64,000 nucleotides of DNA. Origin: a virus. The stretch spans positions 1-64,000 of IMG/VR virus record IMGVR_UViG_3300031758_000024. The stretch is one strand, 5' to 3'. The notes under the pieces were generated by a model, which had not been told where the DNA came from, did not search any database, and saw only the letters and a list, made by a program, of their open reading frames with translations. Positions 55,303 to 61,636 of the stretch are shown here, in pieces (within the stretch, counting starts at the first letter, position 1; each line of letters begins with the position of its first letter). Made by a program: the position numbers and the translations under genes.

Positions 55303-55340
55303 AAATAAGTGCATGGAAGATACCTCCCATGCACTTATTT
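55303..55340 (-). terminator. Strong rho-independent terminator after the first tube gene
   Basis: A perfect 14-base-pair inverted repeat, AAATAAGTGCATGG with CCATGCACTTATTT, around a 10-base loop. Read leftward the stem is followed by ATTTATTTTTT. It lies between the stop of the tube gene at 55359 and the start of the second tube-like gene at 55285. Being T-rich on both sides, it could work in either direction, but all neighbouring genes read leftward. It would make the upstream sheath and tube messages more abundant than the genes below. Confidence 0.8.
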
Positions 55341-55358
55341 TGTCGACACTAAAAATTA

Positions 55359-56021
55359 TCAGGGTCTGATGATTGTTGTATTCAATCCTTCGGGTGGTAT
55401 TCCTACCAAGTTGGTTGGATCAACAAGAGTGTCATTTCTAATTGTGTACATGGGGCCAAGTTCACGGGCAACATATGTCATTGTTTCTTCAATGACGATG
55501 TCATCCATAGAAGCGCCAGAACCCTCATTGAGGAGCTCTACACCGAATATTGATCTGACAGCGGCCTGACCATACTCGTTGGCAAATGTTATAGTAATGT
55601 CAAAAGGTGGAATTTGGTCAGCATAGAAAGGAACCTTTCTAACTACTCCGGTCTTCTGCTCATTGACATCAGCAATACCTCTTCTGTGGCCATTGTCGCC
55701 AGGAAGGGTATTGTGGCTTCTGGTGTAGAAGTCCATAGGTCTATTTTGTGAGTAGTTCTGATCCAACATCTTGTACAAAGCGGGGCGGTCAAAGACTGTG
55801 AAGATCAATGAACCAGCGATACCTCTTTTGCCTCTTGAGAAAGAGCGTGGATTGGGTGATCCCATGGTATAGATTGGGGCCTTTTCTCTGGTTACTGAGA
55901 ACGTGATGCCCGAAAGAGCACCAATTTCTACTCCACCAAATGTAGCTACAATGTCTGCACCTGAGAATGTGGTATAAGTATTAAGATACTTATTAACTGA
56001 TGTATATTCCTCTGCTGCCAT
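55359..56021 (-). CDS. Tail-tube protein 1 (probable major tube)
   Basis: A 220-residue protein with the motif order FSGADIVATFGG, TFSVTREKAPIYTMGS, GKRGIAGSLIFTVFD, PPFDITITFANEYG, IFGVELLNEGSGAS and MTYVAREL, consistent with the beta-barrel of contractile-tail tubes. It directly follows the sheath gene, the usual sheath-tube order, with a strong AGGAGG ribosome site 11 bases from the ATG, and a terminator follows it. Codons look more GC-rich than neighbours, and the three tube-like genes are of increasing length. I therefore take this one as the main tube subunit. Confidence 0.8.
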   Translation of the reverse strand: MAAEEYTSVNKYLNTYTTFSGADIVATFGGVEIGALSGITFSVTREKAPIYTMGSPNPRSFSRGKRGIAGSLIFTVFDRPALYKMLDQNYSQNRPMDFYTRSHNTLPGDNGHRRGIADVNEQKTGVVRKVPFYADQIPPFDITITFANEYGQAAVRSIFGVELLNEGSGASMDDIVIEETMTYVARELGPMYTIRNDTLVDPTNLVGIPPEGLNTTIIRP

Positions 56022-56049
56022 TTTGTTTTACCCTCCTAATCGGTAATTA

Positions 56050-57312
56050 TTATAGATTAATGGCTACTCTGACTTCGATCTCCTTGAGCTCGAAGGCAGG
56101 TGTTAAAATGAGGTCTACAATCGCCTTGTTTTCGTTTGGTATGTATGAGACTGTAAAGTCGCTACCAAGCAAGGCTCCTACGATTTGCATACCTCTCAAG
56201 CCAGAAGTGATAGCTGTTTCCATCGCATTTCTTGTCTGAATGTTTGATGGTTCACCAACAAATCTCTGGCAGGCTTGTCTCACAACTGATGTTGCGTCGT
56301 CTATGATTCTCTTTGTTGAGAGACGAGTATAGTCTGATGTTGCCCATCCAAATGTTAGGCCTTCTCCGAATACTGGAATTTTATTAAAGTTTACAACAAC
56401 GGTATTAACACCCTTGGCGCCGAGAGCTGCTTGCTGAGTTCTAGAAGGAGCATAGCGAAGAGCCTCTACATTGTAGAGAGCCTTATTTACCAATGAGCTG
56501 TATGAAGGAAGAAGGCTTAAGGCGCCAGCTACGTGAGCAGCACCGTTAGCATAACCAAACTCTGTTGTGCCAGACTGATAGTTTACGGGCTTGACTTCTG
56601 CAGCAACCACGACAACGTACGGGCCCACCTCTTTGAGGAGAGCGCTAGCATTTCTGTCTGGAAGACCTGACAAGGCCAAGTGTGTAGAGACCTGACCGGG
56701 TGTCATAACCTCTGTGGTGCTATAATATGGCTTGATGCCCATAACTGCAATACAGGGGTTAATATTCTCTGAGATATCCTTAACCTTTGCGGCTACTTGA
56801 TAAGCCCAGTTGCTTGAAACCGTAGTAGTATTATCTGCAACGAAACCATACGAAGCGTCATCGCTAGGTGTGGCTGGGTCTTGCCAGTCATTTGGATGAG
56901 CTCCTCTACCCCAAGGAATAATAATGTCAGGGATAGCAGCTTCGGCAGCAATGAATGCGGCGTCGAAAACAGATCCACCATAAGAAGAACTTGTTACAGT
57001 TCCAGTGCTTGTAGGGCTCACGGGGTCAGTGTCCCATTTTGTGTCGGAAGGAAGTGGAACAATGTAAATTCTTCCAGCTCCAGCCAAAACAAGCTCCAAA
57101 TAAGCGCGGTGAGCGTCTGAACCATCGCCAAAGGCGGTGATAACGTCTGCTTCATTTGTGGCTCTAACGACGTCAAGATCTGCTACTGAGCCAGTATTGT
57201 TTGCTGTGCTACGACGTGCTATTGCAACTATTCTAGGACCAACAGGTGTATCCTGACGTGATACACTGTAGAAGCGATCTCTAATTAATGTTTTTACTCC
57301 AGGTATAGCCAT
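56050..57312 (-). CDS. Tail sheath protein
   Basis: A 420-residue contractile tail sheath. The N-terminus MAIPGVKTLIRDRFYSV followed by VGPRIVAIARRSTANNTGS and DVITAFGDGSDAHRAYLELV is typical of sheath subunits; the C-terminal domain includes STKRIIDDATSVVRQACQRF, TRNAMETAITSGLRGM and a final strand IEVRVAINL that would join the next subunit. GGAGG lies about 12 bases before the ATG. By eye its codons are more GC-rich than those of the surrounding baseplate genes. It precedes the tube gene, the expected order. Confidence 0.95.
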   Translation of the reverse strand: MAIPGVKTLIRDRFYSVSRQDTPVGPRIVAIARRSTANNTGSVADLDVVRATNEADVITAFGDGSDAHRAYLELVLAGAGRIYIVPLPSDTKWDTDPVSPTSTGTVTSSSYGGSVFDAAFIAAEAAIPDIIIPWGRGAHPNDWQDPATPSDDASYGFVADNTTTVSSNWAYQVAAKVKDISENINPCIAVMGIKPYYSTTEVMTPGQVSTHLALSGLPDRNASALLKEVGPYVVVVAAEVKPVNYQSGTTEFGYANGAAHVAGALSLLPSYSSLVNKALYNVEALRYAPSRTQQAALGAKGVNTVVVNFNKIPVFGEGLTFGWATSDYTRLSTKRIIDDATSVVRQACQRFVGEPSNIQTRNAMETAITSGLRGMQIVGALLGSDFTVSYIPNENKAIVDLILTPAFELKEIEVRVAINL

Positions 57313-57358
57313 ATTGGTTTCAATCCTCCAAATAATAAACTTTTTTGAATCTTCAACT

Positions 57359-57367
57359 ATAGTAACA
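57359..57367 (-). promoter_or_regulatory. Possible promoter in front of the tail sheath gene
   Basis: In the 112-base gap between the terminator-like neck gene and the sheath, the minus strand reads TGTTACTAT, an imperfect extended -10. A TTGTTT lies about 15 bases upstream, slightly short spacing for a -35. The long leader and the highly expressed sheath make a promoter plausible, but AT-rich sequence gives such matches often. No hairpin was seen in the gap. Confidence 0.3.
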
Positions 57368-57424
57368 CATAACTTATAAAAACAACTACAAAGTTAAATT
57401 GGGAGGATTTTTATATATACCATT

Positions 57425-58288
57425 TCACGTGTTTGGAGTTGCTGTTTGGAATAAATCAATAATATTACCCGTTGTACCCTCATAATTAGGGGTCGCCAAT
57501 TGATCTCTTAATAACTGCTTTTCGTAGGCCATCCAAGTTCTTGCATCAACTACAATCTTCTCAATTCTTCTATTGGACATTGCGAAGGTCTTTTCTGTAG
57601 TTAGCATGTAGGTTACAGTTCTCTTGTGTACATCTTTGCCTTCACGATTGATTTCTGAATCAGACAAACGCCTAGAATAAACTAGCTCAGATGCTCCTGC
57701 AGCCTTAAAAATAGAGGTGTATTCCAACATAAAATCTTCGAAAGCTTCAATAACCTGATCGCACAAAACCGCTGCATCAAGGTCGTCTCTAGTAGTTGAG
57801 CCATTCGACCCCTGAAAAGTGCCAACTTTAGACATAACAGTAAAGCCAACAATATTCTGAAAACGCTGACCATAAATAGTCACAGTGTTAGACAATACAT
57901 TTTGTCTCATTCTTGGCTTTGGCTCAGTAGTATGAGCCTTTCTTAATTCCAAGTGATAACCTATAATTGCGGGAAATTCATCAAGCCCAACATATGTCGA
58001 AGATGGCGCAGAAGAAAGATCCCCAGAAGTAACATCTGTTCCACCATTGTCCTTATAGGTTACGGAAGTTTCCCTATTTATACTTAAAGGAAGGATTGGT
58101 ATTGCTGGATAACTTTCTTCCCACATTTTTTTAACTAAACCAATAAACTCTAGATAGCTTAAGTTACCAGAATAAACTTCTTCAACACCATCTTGATCCA
58201 ATCTCCTATACCCAGGAGCTTGTAATTGCGGATATGCGTATCTTAAGTTTTCGGAAAAACTGGGAAAATCTCTATTAATATATGCCAT
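57425..58288 (-). CDS. Tail terminator or neck protein candidate
   Basis: A 287-residue protein. Its middle (LCDQVIEAFEDFMLEYTSIF, ASELVYSRRLSDSEINREG, KRTVTYMLTTEKTFAM) has the layout of tail-completion proteins that cap the tube and sheath. Located between the two sheath-like genes with a two-base spacing from the first, and before the long gap leading to the main sheath. The C-terminus carries two Ala-Thr-Pro-Asn motifs within about 25 residues, as in the large baseplate protein at 19372. The assignment is from architecture and position. Confidence 0.55.
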   Translation of the reverse strand: MAYINRDFPSFSENLRYAYPQLQAPGYRRLDQDGVEEVYSGNLSYLEFIGLVKKMWEESYPAIPILPLSINRETSVTYKDNGGTDVTSGDLSSAPSSTYVGLDEFPAIIGYHLELRKAHTTEPKPRMRQNVLSNTVTIYGQRFQNIVGFTVMSKVGTFQGSNGSTTRDDLDAAVLCDQVIEAFEDFMLEYTSIFKAAGASELVYSRRLSDSEINREGKDVHKRTVTYMLTTEKTFAMSNRRIEKIVVDARTWMAYEKQLLRDQLATPNYEGTTGNIIDLFQTATPNT

Positions 58289-58289
58289 G

Positions 58290-59885
58290 TTAAGCTCCTG
58301 GACCAGCTGCTAAAGAAAAATTAATTTTCTTAATAGCAAAATATGATATTAATTCTATATCAAAAATTAACTTACCTTTTGTCGAATCAGAAAATCTTGC
58401 GTTAAAAGAATAATCTAATATGGCTTTATTAACTTTTAAGTACTGTAGATATTTTTTGGACTCATCAATAATATTGTCAAATCCGAGTAAATCATGCCCA
58501 GATGCTGCTATTCCCTTTATTTCACTTACAACTGCCGTAACCAGTCTCATTTGAAATAGCTTACTAAAAACCGAGTCCTGATTAGCCATAGTATACTCAT
58601 TGGTAACATAGGTTTCAAAGGGAACAGCTCTTCTAGTCTTTCTTCCTCTATAGACCGTATTAATACCTAAGACTTCTAGTCTTTCATATTCTGAATAGGT
58701 TAAATCTGAGCCAAATATAGATAAGGCACCGGGTATTCTCGTTCTAATTAAAGCTTTTGCCTGTTGATTGGCGGCGACCATTCCGGCGTATGCTGCAGCG
58801 ACAGTTGAGGTATAACTTATCTTAAGTTGCGGATGCTGGAATACCAGTTCTCCATAAACAGGTATCACATACCTACCCTTGTCTGAGGCTATTTGGCCAT
58901 CTAAGTAGGTTGTAAATTTATTAGTAAATAAAGAATTAGCTTCCAATATATCTATATCTGAAGACTTCATTCCGTCTGATCTTGAACCAATAATTCCCAT
59001 TTGAACAAAACCTGTAGAATTGTGAAACGACGAACAATAATTTGCTAATTGAGTAGTAAAATCAACCCCACCAGTATTCATGATACTAGTCTCCAAAGGT
59101 ACCACAATATCAACAAAATCCAAATCGATTATATCCTCATACGTTTGCGCCAATCGATCATAGTATCTTTGATAAAAAGTACTTTGGGTGCCCGGTGTGG
59201 CGTCGTTGATAGAAAATACTGTTGTTGACAAATTTCTTTGAGCATAGCTTTCTACATACTCTGACATTGGAGCAACAGCGCAAATCATAATATCCCTAGC
59301 GCCACATGAGTAGGCATCCAGCACCCCTCTTAAAAGGGGACTACTAGTGTTGGCCCCCATTAAATCAACAGCGTGTTGAATAGAGTTAATTCGGATTGGA
59401 TAATTCAATTGCATGCCATCTGCGTGCCCCAGTAATAGTATTGTACTGGTATTTCTTCTATCCAATTGTTGATAAGTTGGCTTATAGTTTATGACAGAAG
59501 ACTTTGGTGAAGTTATCGTTACTGATGAAACTTCATTTGTAGAATTTTTTACCTGAAAAGTTGCTGTTGCGTTTATGTTTTGAACATTGCTACTTGTTCT
59601 AGCTATTATCGTATAAACATATTCATATAGATTTTGAGGGACTTTATAGGTGAAAGTGTATTCGCCAACACCTGATCTAATTATTGAATTATTATTTTCA
59701 TTAGCGTTATCTAATAATAAAGAAAATGGACCATCAATAACCGGCCCAGAACCAGTGTCTCCTCTGAGAACATAAACTACTACATCTACCGGAGTAGATA
59801 GATTGCCGGGATCGTAAATTGATCCATCATAATCAGTAAAAACAAATTTAAATTCTGCTGTTTGTCCTTTTGATAAAACTATCAT
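58290..59885 (-). CDS. Second tail-sheath-like protein with N-terminal Ig-like domain
   Basis: A 531-residue protein. Residues 1-130 are a beta-sandwich (KGQTAEFKFVFTDYDGSIYD, VGEYTFTYKVPQNLYEYVYT), Ig-like. The rest follows the sheath pattern: TSTILLLGHADGMQLN, LRGVLDAYSCGARDIMICAV, TSTVAAAYAGMVAANQQAKA, LGINTVYRGRK, and a C-terminal VFSKLFQMRLVTAVVSEIKG plus LIFDIELISYF. It lies among neck genes, before the tail-terminator candidate and the standard sheath, so it could form a different ring, for instance near the neck, or be an alternative sheath. Family membership is likely; its separate role is inferred. Confidence 0.75.
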   Translation of the reverse strand: MIVLSKGQTAEFKFVFTDYDGSIYDPGNLSTPVDVVVYVLRGDTGSGPVIDGPFSLLLDNANENNNSIIRSGVGEYTFTYKVPQNLYEYVYTIIARTSSNVQNINATATFQVKNSTNEVSSVTITSPKSSVINYKPTYQQLDRRNTSTILLLGHADGMQLNYPIRINSIQHAVDLMGANTSSPLLRGVLDAYSCGARDIMICAVAPMSEYVESYAQRNLSTTVFSINDATPGTQSTFYQRYYDRLAQTYEDIIDLDFVDIVVPLETSIMNTGGVDFTTQLANYCSSFHNSTGFVQMGIIGSRSDGMKSSDIDILEANSLFTNKFTTYLDGQIASDKGRYVIPVYGELVFQHPQLKISYTSTVAAAYAGMVAANQQAKALIRTRIPGALSIFGSDLTYSEYERLEVLGINTVYRGRKTRRAVPFETYVTNEYTMANQDSVFSKLFQMRLVTAVVSEIKGIAASGHDLLGFDNIIDESKKYLQYLKVNKAILDYSFNARFSDSTKGKLIFDIELISYFAIKKINFSLAAGPGA

Positions 59886-59886
59886 T

Positions 59887-60258
59887 TTATCTCTCTCTTG
59901 TGGCGCCTACGATCCAATAGTCTATCTTACCCATGCGCCCCCTTACTGCAGTAACAGCATCTATAGTGAACATAGTGTAATTTTTATTTACTTTTAAAGA
60001 AAAATTTTCATATATCCTGTCGCCCTCTTTTGGATTGATATGATCCTCAAAATAATATACAGCGTCATATTTTGTGAATAATCCATCCTGAGCTTCTGAG
60101 GTTGAAAGAGAGTTAGTTACGCCAGATTGACCAACTTGACGAGTTGTAACCCTTTCAAATTTATTTGAATGATTACCATTTGACAATATCCTTTGCATGT
60201 AGATATCATGGCCCCATTCTCGAAGGACTTTTTTAAAACTTCTTTTTATATCAATCAT
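59887..60258 (-). CDS. Head-closure or neck protein candidate
   Basis: About 123 residues. The ATG at 60256-60258 overlaps the connector-like gene by 8 bases; a longer reading from 60306 would overlap far more and lacks support. MIDIKRSFKKVLREWGHDIY, a middle with FEDHINPKEGDRIYENF and a C-terminal IDYWIVGATRER recall small head-closure proteins that sit between the portal-adaptor ring and the tail. It is followed after one base by the first sheath-like gene. Function is inferred mostly from neighbours. Confidence 0.6.
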   Translation of the reverse strand: MIDIKRSFKKVLREWGHDIYMQRILSNGNHSNKFERVTTRQVGQSGVTNSLSTSEAQDGLFTKYDAVYYFEDHINPKEGDRIYENFSLKVNKNYTMFTIDAVTAVRGRMGKIDYWIVGATRER

Positions 60259-61153
60259 ACTTCTTAAAGCCTCTTCTTGGCATAGGGTCGTCGTGAGGAG
60301 GGACACTTCTTCCTGGGCCGTATAGCTCTCTGTCTGACAGATATACTATTTTACCGGTTTCTACTTCTGGTATCTTTCCTGATGTCACAGGAAGCCCTCC
60401 GCTGGGCAAGTTCTTCATCTGGAAACCTCTAGGACCGACTTTGCCGGCTAGCATTTCTTTTCTTAGAGAGGCTGCTATCTGACACCATGTTGTGGCATTG
60501 TCTCTGGTAACTTTTGTTCTTGGCATGGACCTGTTGGTGAGGGAGAAATCCCCGAGTCGAACTGACACTTCATCATCTCCACCAAAGCCATAAGTTCTGC
60601 TTAACTCACAAGCCGTTGCTGCTTTTATATATTCTAAAACAGTAAAAGATAGACCAGATCCATCTTCTTCATCAAGAAGGTTATATAAAGCCTTAACTTC
60701 ATTGGAATAATTATGTATTATTTCCCCTATCTCTAATAGGGAAGCGTCTGGAAAGTATGCGAGAAGTTCTTCTGGATCAAGGTATAGGGGCTTAACGTCT
60801 GGGGCAAAAATAATTGTTTCATCAGACTTTAGGGTGATGGTCGGCTGATATTCCGTAATTGTAGAACTAACGTATAGCTTTTGTTCAACTACAACCGAAT
60901 TGCCACTACTTAACATCCCAGTAAATTTAACAGAATATGTGTCTGCTGAAGCTGGAGTAAAATCATATGTATAAACTGAAGAAGAGCTAGCTGTAGCGTT
61001 GCCTGACTCTACCGTAGTACCTGCTGAATTTTTTATAACAACAGCTACAGGGGGAACCGGTGACAAGTCCACTTCATTACCTGAAGTGTCTATATCTTTA
61101 AATTTAACCGTTATTCTAACCGTATCGTTTATTACAATTCTGTCTGTAGACAT
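60251..61153 (-). CDS. Head-tail connector-like protein with N-terminal Ig-like domain
   Basis: A 300-residue protein. Residues about 1-105 form an Ig-like beta-sandwich (NDTVRITVKFKDIDTSGNEV, VYTYDFTPASADTYSVKF) close in pattern to the N-terminus of the sheath-like protein at 58290. Residues about 120-225 (LDPEELLAYFPDASLLEIGE, LEYIKAATACELSRTYGFGG) look like helical adaptor proteins of the HK97 gp6/SPP1 gp15 type, and a Gly/Pro-rich tail follows. Located just ahead of the head-closure-like gene, consistent with a head-tail joining role. Confidence 0.6.
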   Translation of the reverse strand: MSTDRIVINDTVRITVKFKDIDTSGNEVDLSPVPPVAVVIKNSAGTTVESGNATASSSSVYTYDFTPASADTYSVKFTGMLSSGNSVVVEQKLYVSSTITEYQPTITLKSDETIIFAPDVKPLYLDPEELLAYFPDASLLEIGEIIHNYSNEVKALYNLLDEEDGSGLSFTVLEYIKAATACELSRTYGFGGDDEVSVRLGDFSLTNRSMPRTKVTRDNATTWCQIAASLRKEMLAGKVGPRGFQMKNLPSGGLPVTSGKIPEVETGKIVYLSDRELYGPGRSVPPHDDPMPRRGFKKYD

Positions 61154-61169
61154 AAAACCCCTTATTTAT

Positions 61170-61622
61170 TTATACGTTAGATATAATAGTAACATCTATT
61201 GTGCCAGCAGAGTTATTATCAAAAACTATAGTATCTGCAGTAGCAAATGCATAGGATTCATTTTTATCTACCGATATAGCTATATAACCAGAGCTATCTG
61301 AATTGATTCCCTGAGAACCTGCTATTGCATATGCTTCTGCATTGATTTTGTCAAACTCTATTGAACCATATCCGTCAAATGCAGAAAAATCTATTGATGA
61401 AGAAGTTTCCGAATTTTCTATAACACCGGTTGGAATTACTACTGAGGGAGATGGAACAAAAACTAATGTACTTGTTATAGAAGGTGGCTTTAAGACTATT
61501 ACTTTTAATAAATTTAAATTACCAAATGTAGGACTTAAACCAAAAGCCTCTGGTGATACTACATATAACCCATTATATTGATAATGCTCTTGATTATATG
61601 CTATATCACCATCATATTTCAT
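61170..61622 (-). CDS. Small virion protein linked to the fibre gene, unknown
   Basis: A 150-residue, beta-rich protein with no membrane segment. It starts with an AGAAGG ribosome site after the fibre-like gene and ends 16 bases before the connector-like gene. Stretches such as FDGYGSIEFDKINAEAYAIA and YIAISVDKNESYAFATADTI suggest repeated short strands. I do not recognise it; the position behind a fibre gene allows a fibre-tip, fibre-chaperone or decoration role. Confidence 0.65.
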   Translation of the reverse strand: MKYDGDIAYNQEHYQYNGLYVVSPEAFGLSPTFGNLNLLKVIVLKPPSITSTLVFVPSPSVVIPTGVIENSETSSSIDFSAFDGYGSIEFDKINAEAYAIAGSQGINSDSSGYIAISVDKNESYAFATADTIVFDNNSAGTIDVTIISNV

Positions 61623-61636
61623 TTAAATTCCTTCTA

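Noticed and set aside
55286-55330. 15 extra N-terminal residues for the tube-like gene at 54488
   Set aside because: They would be encoded in the terminator hairpin; the ATG at 55285 has GGAG upstream and gives the charged start expected.
60259-60306. 16 extra N-terminal residues for the head-closure-like gene
   Set aside because: They would overlap the connector-like gene by 56 bases; the ATG at 60258 gives the 8-base overlap common in this region.
61167-61174. T4-type late promoter octamer TATAAATA on the minus strand before the connector-like gene
   Set aside because: An 8-base AT-only match is expected several times by chance in sequence this AT-rich, similar matches occur inside genes, and no T4-like late sigma is seen.
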